9,605 bases of DNA from JAKEHZ01 sp035280505 (GCA_035280505.1 DATEFT010000416.1:1-9605), one strand, 5' to 3'. Positions 1-6,799 are shown, numbered from the stretch's first letter. Translations and numbers: made by a program. The notes: generated by a model from the letters alone, not told the origin.

Positions 1-630
1 TTAACGCTGGCCAACCAGAACCTGACGGCGGAACGATTGACCGGCGGCGAGATCGGCGGCACCTGGAATCCGTCGCGAAAGACCAGCGTGCGATTGACCG
101 GGTACTGGACGGAGATCGTCAATCCGATCTCGAACTTTACCGTCTCGGTCACGCCAACCTTGATCACCCGGCAACGGCGCAACCTGGGGCGGACGCAATC
201 GGCCGGCCTCGAGGCGGAGACGGAGTTCCGATTGACCAACTATTGGAGCCTCACCGGCGGATACCTCTTCGCGGACGCCACCGTGCGGCGGGCGCCGCAG
301 GATCGAAGCCTGGAGGGATTATGGGTGCCGCAGGTGCCGCGCCATCAATTCACGTTGCAGACGGCCTACTCCCATCCGAAATACCTCGCGGCGGCGATCC
401 AATTCCGCGCCTCGGGCAGACAGTTCGATGACGATCAGAATCGCCTGCCGCTGGGCCGGTTCGCCCTCGTCGACGCTACCGTGGCGCGCCGACTCACTCG
501 CCATTTTGAACTCTTCTTTGGGGTCCAGAACCTCTTCAACGAACGCTATGCGGTCGGGCGCACCCCGCTTGAAACGCTGGGCATGCCGCGGATGGCCCGT
601 GGCGGCATCAGGCTGAAACTCGAAAAATGA
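1..630 (+). CDS. TonB-dependent receptor, C-terminal part (partial at window start)
   Basis: The reading frame is open from base 1 and ends at TGA 628-630, leaving 209 codons of what must be a much longer protein. The visible part is the end of an outer-membrane beta-barrel. It has alternating hydrophobic/polar strands, the late-barrel phrase ERLTGGEIGG near its start, and the typical last-strand region (FFGVQNLFNERYAVG, then GGIRLKLEK at the C-terminus). In this family the barrel imports siderophores, cobalamin, sugars or similar ligands using energy passed on by TonB from the inner membrane. The N-terminal plug and any TonB box lie outside the window, so the substrate cannot be named. The last residue is lysine rather than the usual aromatic, which is mildly atypical for a barrel protein. 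The barrel pattern resembles the smaller siderophore/vitamin receptors more than the large receptor at 7030. The next gene is convergent, its stop 26 nt away. Confidence 0.88.
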   Translation, partial: LTLANQNLTAERLTGGEIGGTWNPSRKTSVRLTGYWTEIVNPISNFTVSVTPTLITRQRRNLGRTQSAGLEAETEFRLTNYWSLTGGYLFADATVRRAPQDRSLEGLWVPQVPRHQFTLQTAYSHPKYLAAAIQFRASGRQFDDDQNRLPLGRFALVDATVARRLTRHFELFFGVQNLFNERYAVGRTPLETLGMPRMARGGIRLKLEK

Positions 631-642
631 GCGGGCAGAACC

Positions 643-672
643 GCGATCGACTCAGCTCACTGAGTCGGTTGC
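643..672 (+). terminator. Hairpin between convergent genes, probable terminator
   Basis: Arms 643-655 and 660-672 can pair over 13 positions in plus-strand RNA, with two G-U wobbles, around the 4-nt loop CTCA. The inner 8 bp (648-655 with 660-667) are perfect Watson-Crick pairs and would form on either strand. It starts 12 nt after the receptor stop, and its loop overlaps the stop codon of the minus-strand propeller gene (657-659). No U-tract follows, so it is not a canonical intrinsic terminator. The position between two convergent 3' ends suggests a bidirectional termination or end-protecting hairpin. Confidence 0.5.
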
Positions 673-1664
673 CATTTGGGACGATTCCCTTCACCGAGCA
701 CCAGGAAATGGCCGCTGGTGTCGGTCGTCACGACCTTGCTGCCGTCCTCATAGAGCAACTGATCTCCCTGGCTGTTCCATTCCTGTGCGACGTTGACCAT
801 CATCGAGACCGAAAGTTGCAGTTGCTCGCCTCCGCACGATTCGACCAGAAACAGCCGCCCATAACAGAGGCCCAGTTCCGAACAGGATTGCATGGGATTG
901 AAGATCACATAACGACCGTCGGGCGACCAGGAGGCTTCAATGACCCGTCGCCCGCCCTCGGTCGCGACCGATCCCTCGAACCCCTCCAACTCATAGAGGT
1001 GAGTGATCTGCAGCCGGGCGCCGGATTCGACGTCAGAGACGAACAGCTCCTCGCCGGTCCCCACCGGCCGCTTGAAGAGAATCTGCCGGCCGTCGGGCGA
1101 GACCAGATGCTCACCGATATTCCGCACGATCTGGAGCCGCGGCTGAAGCAGTTCGTTATACTCGCCGGTCGTCAACTCATGCGCCTCGCTATCCCCGATC
1201 TTCAGGATCATGAACTGCGTCGCGGCGTTCGGACCCAGCAGATGAATCAGGATCGTCCTTCCGTCGGCGGCCATCTCCAGGCGCTCGATCGCCGCGTCCG
1301 GCGGCGGAGTCAACGTCCCCGCGCGGGCGACATTCCCGGTCTCGATCACGATTTCGAAGAATTGGAATCCGATGGAGAAATAGATCCGGCTTCCGTCGGA
1401 GGACCAGACGAAGTCCTGAATCGCTTCGCGTTCAGGCGCGGCCGCCAGCAACCGCTTGTTGGATCCATCGGCCTGGGTCGCCCAGATATTGCCTTCGTTC
1501 AGAAAAGCGATCAGAGGTTTCGGTTTCGGTTTCGGCGTCGATGACGCGGCTGAGGCCAACACTCGTGGCGGGTCGTCCTGATCTTTCAACCTGAACCAAA
1601 CTGCCCAACAAAGAACGACGCACAGACAGACGATGCCTATGGCATGCACACCCCGGATCCTCAT
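657..1664 (-). CDS. Membrane-anchored TolB-like (PD40) beta-propeller protein
   Basis: The product is 335 residues. Residues 8-24 are a hydrophobic segment after a short Arg-rich start (MRIRGVHAIG), which fits an uncleaved signal anchor or signal peptide. The segment contains cysteines (C13, C15, C19), but none has a good lipobox before it. A Pro-Lys linker (PKPKPKP, 44-50) leads into a propeller with repeated WD40-like/PD40 blades: IAFLNEGNIWATQADGS (52-68), VWSSDGSRIYFS (86-97), LVSPDGRQILFKR (187-199), ASWSPDGRYVIFN (244-256) and a last degenerate blade ending NRPKWQP (327-333). The SPDGR-x-I/V-x-F core is the signature of this fold. Such domains usually bind partner proteins in the periplasm. 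No enzymatic motif is visible. The ATG at 1664 gives a full signal segment; a weak AAGGG lies about 13 nt upstream. It is convergent with the receptor gene and divergent from the rhodanese gene. Specific role unknown. Confidence 0.8.
   Translation of the reverse strand: MRIRGVHAIGIVCLCVVLCWAVWFRLKDQDDPPRVLASAASSTPKPKPKPLIAFLNEGNIWATQADGSNKRLLAAAPEREAIQDFVWSSDGSRIYFSIGFQFFEIVIETGNVARAGTLTPPPDAAIERLEMAADGRTILIHLLGPNAATQFMILKIGDSEAHELTTGEYNELLQPRLQIVRNIGEHLVSPDGRQILFKRPVGTGEELFVSDVESGARLQITHLYELEGFEGSVATEGGRRVIEASWSPDGRYVIFNPMQSCSELGLCYGRLFLVESCGGEQLQLSVSMMVNVAQEWNSQGDQLLYEDGSKVVTTDTSGHFLVLGEGNRPKWQPTQ
1516..1533. repeat. Three tandem GGTTTC hexamers coding the Pro-Lys linker
   Basis: Three exact copies of the hexamer GGTTTC lie head to tail. 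On the minus strand they read as repeated Lys-Pro codon pairs in the linker between the membrane segment and the propeller (residues 44-50). As the unit is 6 nt, gain or loss of a copy would stay in frame and only change linker length. Confidence 0.85.
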
Positions 1665-2103
1665 CTAATTTTCAACACCCTTCACAACTCACGCTCCCAA
1701 CTATTCCGACAATACAGATGTTCCCTTAACCCTGATCGCGGAGACAGCCAATGTAGCAGTGAGGAGTTGACCTTGACCGGTGGTGTGGGCCGACATCGGG
1801 AGCACATCTTCGCTGAGCCTCGACCAAAGATCAAGCATGCTATTCTGTTTTTAGGCCGCTCCATACGCAAAATCTATCTTTCGCCCGTCCCGTGTGCTCC
1901 GCGGTCTCGAAGGCAAGTTCGAGCGACCCGCTGTTCAAAGCTCCAGGATTGCAATCGGCATTCCAGCGCGGGTGCGCCGCGCGCGCGTGTTTGTGGAACG
2001 GCTGAAGCATCGTGTAAACTGAGGGAGGCGTCTTCAGGGCGAGAGTCTTCTCGTCTCCGATCAATGGACAGATCGACAGAAAAGAGTATTACGAGCAAAT
2101 CCT
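1665..2103. other. 439-nt divergent intergenic region, no supported gene
   Basis: This gap separates the starts of the minus-strand propeller gene and the plus-strand rhodanese gene, so it must hold both promoters. I see no tRNA, no recognisable RNA family and no strong terminator. Short open frames exist on both strands, but none has a good start signal or recognisable protein. A weak sigma70-like pair facing the rhodanese gene is TTGTGG (1991-1996) and TAAACT (2015-2020) with an 18-nt spacer. The nearby CTGAAG (2002-2007) and CTTCAG (2032-2037) are inverted copies that could form a small hairpin. A GAGGGAGG stretch (2021-2028) looks like a ribosome site but no start codon follows at the right distance. 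Confidence 0.5.
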
Positions 2104-2598
2104 ATGAAAATTTCCACCAAACTCCAGTCCGTGGCCTTGATCATGGCCGGCGCGTGCCTCTTGTTGGCCTGCTCTAAACCCAACGCCACCAGCAATCAGG
2201 TGAATGCAGCGGCCTCCGAGAAGGGCGCGGCCAATGCCGTCCAGGCGCCCCCGGCCAACGATCCGCCGCGGATCAAAGCGGAGGAAGCCAAGAAGCTGGT
2301 CGAAGAGGGCAAGGCGGTGCTGATCGATGTGCGGGGCAGCGATGCCTATAAGAACACCCATATCAAGGGAGCGCTGGACCTTTCGATCCCCAAGCTCGAA
2401 GCCGGCGAGTTCAAGGACCTGCCGAAAGATAAGCGGATCATCGCATACTGCACCTGTGGGGCCGAACAGACGAGCGCCCACGCCGCGCGGATCCTGGCCA
2501 AGGCCGGCTTCAAAGAAGCCAGCGCGCTGCTGGGCGGAATGAATGCGTGGGAGACGGCGGGCGGCGAGCTGGTCAGGGCCACTCCCGTCAAGAAATAG
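2104..2598 (+). CDS. Rhodanese-domain lipoprotein
   Basis: This 164-residue protein begins with a lipoprotein signal peptide: charged MKISTK, a hydrophobic core (8-22) and the lipobox LLAC, with the lipidated cysteine at C23. S24-K25 follow; without an Asp at +2, the protein probably goes to the outer membrane. A low-complexity Ala/Asn/Pro-rich linker (about 24-55) tethers one rhodanese domain (about 56-158). That domain shows the LIDVRGSDAY strand (73-82), HIKGA (86-90), the active-site loop starting at C116 (YCTCGAEQTSA, 115-125), and the closing LLGGMNAWETAGG (142-154). Rhodaneses carry sulfur as a persulfide on the loop cysteine; here a second cysteine (C118) makes a CxC. The physiological sulfur donor and acceptor are unknown, and a role in redox or sulfur handling in the periplasm is inference. 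The ATG at 2104 is chosen because it yields the complete signal peptide; no clear Shine-Dalgarno is present. Confidence 0.9.
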   Translation: MKISTKLQSVALIMAGACLLLACSKPNATSNQVNAAASEKGAANAVQAPPANDPPRIKAEEAKKLVEEGKAVLIDVRGSDAYKNTHIKGALDLSIPKLEAGEFKDLPKDKRIIAYCTCGAEQTSAHAARILAKAGFKEASALLGGMNAWETAGGELVRATPVKK

Positions 2599-2622
2599 TC
2601 CGGCCGTCAAGAAATAGTCCGG
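2585..2622. repeat. Perfect 19-bp tandem duplication over the rhodanese stop codon
   Basis: The unit ccgtcaagaaatagtccgg occurs at 2585-2603 and again directly at 2604-2622 with no mismatch. The first copy encodes the last residues (Val-Lys-Lys) and the TAG stop of the rhodanese lipoprotein; the second lies just downstream. Because the unit is not a multiple of three and the stop is in the first copy, the protein is unaffected. Perfect identity points to a recent slippage or duplication event. Confidence 0.97.
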
Positions 2623-2972
2623 TTAGATGACTTCCAAAAATCTCCGCTAATGAGCTGGTGGTCGGGGACGTCTGAAACAACCCGGCCACCCAGTCTTGAT
2701 CTCACCCCACCGTCAAATCTCAAACCGCCGGCCGGAATGGAGACCTCCCGCTCTGTCTGGTGGCAAGACGCGCCCGACCGCCGGTTGTTCGGGAGCCGTT
2801 CGGATCGCAATCGCTCGCAGTATCGATTGGCGGGCGCAATTAAGCGGCCTCAAGCGATGAAGTGCATAATATTCGATCCAGTAGAGGCGATCAACGCTTG
2901 ATCTTATCCGTCTTCTGCCGTTAAAGTTACTGGAGCCACATAATCGGAACACTCTCTGCGGACAAAAGATAT
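2599..2972. other. 374-nt intergenic region before the Hsp70 gene
   Basis: It opens with the second copy of the 19-bp duplication and holds no convincing gene. An 83-codon open frame at 2650-2901 has no ribosome site and a composition unlike a real protein. The second half holds inverted repeats, described separately at 2877-2934. CAATCG/CGATTG (2808-2813 and 2824-2829) form another small inverted repeat. No terminator with a U-tract is visible after the rhodanese gene. A CATAAT (2865-2870) could be a -10 box but has no convincing -35 partner. No CIRCE heat-shock operator was found. Confidence 0.5.
2877..2934 (+). promoter_or_regulatory. Nested inverted repeats in the Hsp70 gene leader
   Basis: An outer stem pairs TCCAGTAG (2877-2884) with TTACTGGA (2927-2934) over 8 positions, including one G-U. 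It encloses a perfect 6-bp hairpin, GATCAA-CGC-TTGATC (2889-2903). The structure ends 38 nt before the ATG. It could be a folded 5' leader or, for the 15-bp inner palindrome, an operator for a dimeric regulator. Both functions are inferred from symmetry and position only. Confidence 0.35.
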
Positions 2973-4511
2973 ATGCTGATAGGAATTGATTTTGGAACAA
3001 CCCGCACAGTCGTTGCTTCGGTAGATCGAGGTAACTATCCAGTGGTCAGTTTTCAGCCGGAGAGCGGAGATACCATCGATTGGTATCCTTCGGTAGTGGC
3101 CGCGCGTGGCCGAGAGTTGGTTTACGGTTTCGACGCCGCCCAGAAACATGGAGAGCCGGACTGGCACGTCCTGCGATCGTTCAAACGCCGGCTGGGAACG
3201 CTCGGCCCCGACGAACGCATTCAAATCGGCGATCGGAACCTCACGGCCTCCGAGCTGTTGACCGGGTTTCTCGCACAGTTGAAGCAGGACCTGTTCGCTC
3301 GCTCCAACCTGCGGGCCAAGCCGCGCGAGAAACTGGAGGCCATGATCTCGGTGCCGGCCAATTCCAACAGCAATCAACGATTCATCACGCTGGAAGCCTT
3401 CCGCCAGGCCGGATTCGAGGTTCGCGGGATGATGAACGAACCGTCGGCCGCAGGCATCGAGTATGCGCATCACCTCTCCTCCACCTCCGCTTCCTCGAAG
3501 CGGGAGGTGCTGGTCATCTATGATCTCGGTGGCGGCACCTTCGACTCTTCGGTCATCAGTCTGGTCGATCGGGATCACGAGGTCTTGAGCAGTGAGGGCA
3601 TCGCCAAACTCGGAGGCGACAATTTCGACATCATCCTGCTCGATCTCGCGCTCAAGGAGGCGGGGCTCTCCGAGGTCCCGGAGAAGGGCCTGGGGCTGCT
3701 GCTCGAAGAGTGTCGACACAAGAAAGAGAGCCTCCATCCCAATACCCGGCGGCTCAACATAGATCTGGGCCTGGCGATTCCGGGCCGGAGTGAGGTGGCT
3801 GTCAACGTCACCGGTTTCTATGATGAGTGCCGGCCGTTGATCGAGAGCACCATCGACGCCATGGAGCAGGTCATGGAGAAGTCGGCGCGCCGAGCCGGTC
3901 TCGACCTGCGCGAATCGGCCGCCGTCTATCTGGTCGGCGGATCGAGCGAGTTGCCGCTGGTCTCGCGATTGCTCCGAGAGCGATATGGACGTCAGGTCCG
4001 GCGTTCGCCGTATCCGCACGCGGCGACGGCCATCGGGTTGGCCATCGTGGCCATCGCCTCCGGCACCGCCGCCAGCTACAAGTTGCAGGAGCGATTCTCC
4101 CGCAACTTCGGAGTCTGGCGTGAATGGAACGACGGCCGGGCCGTCGCCTTCGATCTCTTATTCGAGAAAGATACGCCGCTCCCCTCCAAGGGAGAGCCCC
4201 CACTGCAACGGGTCCGACGTTACTCACCGACCCACAACATCGGTGATTTCCGCTACCTCGAGTGCAGCCGCGTCGATCAGACCGGACAACCCCAGGGAGA
4301 CATCGCCCCCTGGGACGAGATCGTCTTTCCCTTCGATCCCGCGCTGCAAGCGAAGGACGGGTTGCCGGAGGCGACGATCACGCGCGGCGAGCGCTACGGA
4401 AATCTCATCGAAGAGACCTATTCGTGCGACGCCAACGGAATTATCGAAGTCGAGATTGCCGACATCACCACTCAATTCAGTCGCCGCTACCGACTCCATG
4501 ACCGGCGATGA
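2973..4511 (+). CDS. Hsp70-family ATPase/chaperone lacking the C-terminal helical lid
   Basis: The 512-residue product has a full actin-like Hsp70 nucleotide-binding domain: phosphate-1 loop IGIDFGTTRTVVA (3-15), FKRRLG with K71 matching the DnaK catalytic lysine, VPANSNSNQR (127-136), MNEPSAAGIEYA (154-165), phosphate-2 loop YDLGGGTFDSS (183-193), GGDNFD (214-219) and the adenosine motif LVGGSSELP (320-328). A beta-sandwich substrate domain follows (about 372-505), ending with DANGIIEVE (486-494), which matches the end of this subdomain in DnaK. The protein stops about 18 residues later, so the alpha-helical lid is absent (DnaK is about 640 residues). The usual VLLLD-type interdomain linker is also not recognisable; the join reads AIASGTAASYKLQERFSRNFG. 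It is therefore probably an ATP-driven client-binding protein of a divergent Hsp70 class, not the housekeeping DnaK; no GrpE or DnaJ gene is beside it. ATG 2973 abuts the first motif. No good ribosome site is visible. Confidence 0.93.
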   Translation: MLIGIDFGTTRTVVASVDRGNYPVVSFQPESGDTIDWYPSVVAARGRELVYGFDAAQKHGEPDWHVLRSFKRRLGTLGPDERIQIGDRNLTASELLTGFLAQLKQDLFARSNLRAKPREKLEAMISVPANSNSNQRFITLEAFRQAGFEVRGMMNEPSAAGIEYAHHLSSTSASSKREVLVIYDLGGGTFDSSVISLVDRDHEVLSSEGIAKLGGDNFDIILLDLALKEAGLSEVPEKGLGLLLEECRHKKESLHPNTRRLNIDLGLAIPGRSEVAVNVTGFYDECRPLIESTIDAMEQVMEKSARRAGLDLRESAAVYLVGGSSELPLVSRLLRERYGRQVRRSPYPHAATAIGLAIVAIASGTAASYKLQERFSRNFGVWREWNDGRAVAFDLLFEKDTPLPSKGEPPLQRVRRYSPTHNIGDFRYLECSRVDQTGQPQGDIAPWDEIVFPFDPALQAKDGLPEATITRGERYGNLIEETYSCDANGIIEVEIADITTQFSRRYRLHDRR

Positions 4512-4604
4512 GACGCGGCGATCCTGAAACCGATCGGACTCGGAGTTCGAGTTCAAACGCTTAATACTTTGAAAAGTTAAGTCACCTGAATTTTGATTCT
4601 AAAC

Positions 4605-4663
4605 CGTGAAACACGCGAAAGACGCGGAATCAAAGACCTTTCGCGCCTTTCGCGTGTTTCGCG
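4605..4663. repeat. Long palindrome with 9-nt internal periodicity (REP/MITE-like or terminator)
   Basis: Arms 4605-4629 and 4639-4663 match as inverted repeats at 22 of 25 positions, with a 9-nt loop. In plus-strand RNA two of the three differences become G-U pairs. The right arm region is three 9-nt units, CCTTTCGCG, CCTTTCGCG and TGTTTCGCG (4637-4663), and the left arm mirrors this (CGTGAAACA, CGCGAAAGA, CGCGGAATC). It lies 94 nt after the Hsp70 stop and 54 nt before the ABC gene start. The hexamer TAAACC flanks it at 4600-4605 and 4668-4673. It could terminate the Hsp70 transcript, but the internal repetition is more like a dispersed intergenic palindrome family. Confidence 0.8.
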
Positions 4664-4717
4664 TTTGTAAACCAACTTTGTCAGCAAAGTACTTAATCTG
4701 GCGGTCCAACTACCTGC

Positions 4718-5659
4718 ATGTCAGATCGCAAACCAGGGATTGCACTTCGTTGCGCGTCATTGGTCAAACACTACCATGATGTAAAAGCCGTCAACGGCCT
4801 CGACCTGGAGGTCTTCACCGGCGAATGCTTCGGGTTGCTCGGGCCGAACGGCGCCGGTAAGACGACCACCGTCGAGATCTTCGAAGGTCTCACCCCGAGC
4901 GACAGCGGGCACGTCGAGCTGTTCGGGCTGCGCTGGGGCAACGGCCACGACCGGCAACTGAAACAACGGATCGGGGTGCAGTTGCAAGAGACCCAATTGG
5001 CCGACAAGCTGACCGTTGAAGAGACGCTGCGCCTCTTTCGCAGCTTCTATGCCCGCGGTCCCCAGGTCGAAGAGGTGATCAGCCTGGTCTCGCTCGAAGA
5101 GAAGCGCCGGGCACAGGTCGGCAAACTGTCGGGAGGGCAGAAACAGCGCCTCGCCGTGGCCTGTGCGCTGGTCAGCGATCCGGACCTGCTCTTCCTGGAT
5201 GAACCGACCACCGGGCTCGACCCTCAGGCGCGGCTGCAGCTCTGGGACGTGATCGAGAAGTTCCGCGCCCGGGGCGGCACGATTCTGCTCACCACCCACT
5301 ACATGGACGAAGCGGCGCGATTGTGCGATCGGATCGCGATCATGGATCACGGCCGAATCATCGCGCTCGGGACGCCCCGAGAGTTGATCGCCTCGCTCGG
5401 AGCCGATCAGATCATCGAATTCAGCGTCGCCGGTTCGCAACTGAACGAAAAATCGCTGGCCCGGATTCCGGGAGTGACCGGGGTTCGCAGCCGGGACGAC
5501 GTCTACATGCTCTCGGTCGCCCAGATCGGCACGACGCTGCCGGTCTTGCTCGCGGAATTGGATAAACAACAGGTGAAGATGGATCGACTGACGACGCACC
5601 AGGCGACGCTCGAAGACGTCTTCGTCAATTTAACCGGACGAGGATTGCGCGATGGCTAA
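4718..5659 (+). CDS. ABC-2 type exporter, ATP-binding subunit
   Basis: This 313-residue protein is the cytoplasmic ATPase of an ABC exporter. It has all the nucleotide-binding motifs in order: Walker A GPNGAGKTT (42-50), Q-loop region GVQLQE (86-91), ABC signature LSGGQKQR (137-144), Walker B LLFLDEPTTGLD (157-168) and H-loop TTHYMDEA (192-199). A C-terminal extension (about 225-313) ends with LEDVFVNLTGRG, typical of the CcmA/DrrA/NatA class that partners ABC-2 permeases. Such pairs export drugs, lipids, polysaccharides or other small molecules; the substrate here cannot be told. The ATG at 4718 is the only start after an in-frame TAA (4694-4696) and is well placed before the first strand, although no Shine-Dalgarno is seen. 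Its 3' end overlaps the permease gene by 8 nt, indicating translational coupling. Confidence 0.95.
   Translation: MSDRKPGIALRCASLVKHYHDVKAVNGLDLEVFTGECFGLLGPNGAGKTTTVEIFEGLTPSDSGHVELFGLRWGNGHDRQLKQRIGVQLQETQLADKLTVEETLRLFRSFYARGPQVEEVISLVSLEEKRRAQVGKLSGGQKQRLAVACALVSDPDLLFLDEPTTGLDPQARLQLWDVIEKFRARGGTILLTTHYMDEAARLCDRIAIMDHGRIIALGTPRELIASLGADQIIEFSVAGSQLNEKSLARIPGVTGVRSRDDVYMLSVAQIGTTLPVLLAELDKQQVKMDRLTTHQATLEDVFVNLTGRGLRDG
5640..5644 (+). promoter_or_regulatory. Ribosome binding site of the permease gene
   Basis: GAGGA lies 7 nt before the permease ATG (5652), inside the last codons of the ATPase gene. It supports this start, which creates the 8-nt gene overlap. Confidence 0.6.
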
Positions 5660-6797
5660 AGCAGGACGGGAAGTTATCTCCACCGACGCGGCCCCGAATG
5701 AGACCGGCCGCACCGATCAACCGAAGAGCCCCTCCTGGTCGCATCCGCTGGTCGAACTGACGATGGCCCGAATCCGCGAATTCGTCCGCCGGCCGGAGGC
5801 GATCTTCTGGGTCTTCGTCTTCCCGGTTCTCATGGCCTTTGCGCTCGGAATCGCGTTCCGCAACACGAAGCCGGAGAAGATCCGGGTGGCCGTCGACAGC
5901 GAGACCCCCAACGCGCCGGCCGTCGCCGCCGCGATCTCCGGTTCGGCCCAGTTGCAGGCCATCGTCCTGACTCCGGCCCGCGCCGCCCAGGTCCTGCGCA
6001 CCGGAAAGGTCGCGCTGGTGATCAAAGGCGATCCATCGCCATCGACGGACGCCGGACTCCCGGCTTCTTACCAGTACCGTTTCGATCCGACGCGGCCCGA
6101 CAGCACGGTGGCCCGATCGGCGGTCGACGACGCCCTGCAGCGCGCGGCGGGCCGCCGCGACCTCGTCCAGGCCAATGATCAAACGGTCAGCGAGCCCGGA
6201 GCTCGGTACATCGATTTTCTGATTCCGGGATTGATCGGGCTGAACCTCATGGGCAGCGCCATGTGGGGCATCGGATTCGCGATCGTCAACGCCCGCCTCC
6301 ACAAATTGATCAAGCGGATGGCCGCCACCCCGATGAAACGGTGGCACTATCTGCTCTCGTACTTCCTTTCGCGGCTCCTGTTTCTGTTCCTCGAAGTCGT
6401 CGCGATCCTGGCGTTCGCGTACCTGGTCTTCGACGTCAGAGTCTATGGTTCGCTGCCGGGCTTTATTCTGATCACCCTCCTCGGCTCGATGGCCTTTGCC
6501 GGAATCGGACTGCTGGTCGCGGCGCGCACGCAAACGACCGAAGGGGTCTCGGGACTGATGAATCTGGTCATGCTGCCGATGTGGCTGCTCTCCGGAACCT
6601 TCTTCTCCGCCTCCCGGTTCCCCGACTTCGCCCAACCGCTGATCAAGCTCCTGCCGCTGACGGTGCTCAACGAGATCCTCCGTTCGATTATGAACGACGG
6701 AACGCCGCTCAGCGCCAACCTTCCCAATCTACTGCTGCTGATCGCCTGGGGAGTGATCCCCTTCGCCATCGCCGTGCGAATCTTCAAATGGCAATAA
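5652..6797 (+). CDS. ABC-2 type exporter, permease subunit
   Basis: The 381-residue product is the membrane partner of the preceding ATPase. A hydrophilic, probably cytoplasmic N-terminus (1-45) leads to the first membrane segment (about 51-69). A soluble loop of about 115 residues (70-185) follows, probably outside the membrane, then five further hydrophobic segments (about 189-213, 235-260, 267-291, 300-318 and 357-377), giving the six-span ABC-2 layout. The region MLPMWLLSGTFFSASRFPDF (307-326), then LIKLLPLTVLNEILR (330-344), is the conserved ABC-2 permease signature before the last span. The charged stretch KRMAATPMKRWHYL (221-234), between spans two and three, matches the coupling region that contacts the ATPase. 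The subunit presumably works as a homodimer, since no second permease gene is present. The gene overlaps the ATPase gene by 8 nt and is closed by the hairpin at 6800-6827. Confidence 0.93.
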   Translation: MAKAGREVISTDAAPNETGRTDQPKSPSWSHPLVELTMARIREFVRRPEAIFWVFVFPVLMAFALGIAFRNTKPEKIRVAVDSETPNAPAVAAAISGSAQLQAIVLTPARAAQVLRTGKVALVIKGDPSPSTDAGLPASYQYRFDPTRPDSTVARSAVDDALQRAAGRRDLVQANDQTVSEPGARYIDFLIPGLIGLNLMGSAMWGIGFAIVNARLHKLIKRMAATPMKRWHYLLSYFLSRLLFLFLEVVAILAFAYLVFDVRVYGSLPGFILITLLGSMAFAGIGLLVAARTQTTEGVSGLMNLVMLPMWLLSGTFFSASRFPDFAQPLIKLLPLTVLNEILRSIMNDGTPLSANLPNLLLLIAWGVIPFAIAVRIFKWQ

Positions 6798-6799
6798 AC

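Noticed and set aside
1516..1533. GGTTTC hexamer run as a phase-variation switch
   Set aside because: The 6-nt unit keeps the reading frame, so copy change would alter only linker length and not switch expression.
627..1544. 305-codon plus-strand open frame overlapping the propeller gene
   Set aside because: The minus-strand frame has a membrane segment and PD40 repeats; the plus-strand frame is its mirror, with no features of its own.
1840..2098. Two overlapping 74-codon minus-strand open frames in the divergent spacer
   Set aside because: They overlap each other in different frames, lack start signals, and show no domain.
2650..2901. 83-codon plus-strand open frame as a small gene or transposase remnant
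   Set aside because: There is no ribosome site, no recognisable motif and no inverted repeats bounding an insertion sequence.
2599..2972. CIRCE or similar heat-shock operator before the Hsp70 gene
   Set aside because: The TTAGCACTC-N9-GAGTGCTAA pattern is absent; only unrelated small inverted repeats are present.
2904..4019. 371-codon minus-strand open frame
   Set aside because: It overlaps the Hsp70 gene, which has complete ATPase motifs in its own frame.
4757..5599. 280-codon minus-strand open frame
   Set aside because: It is antisense to the ABC ATPase, whose motifs are all intact; the antisense product shows no family features.
5625..6635. 336-codon minus-strand open frame
   Set aside because: It is antisense to the ABC permease and reads as low-complexity charged sequence with no domain.
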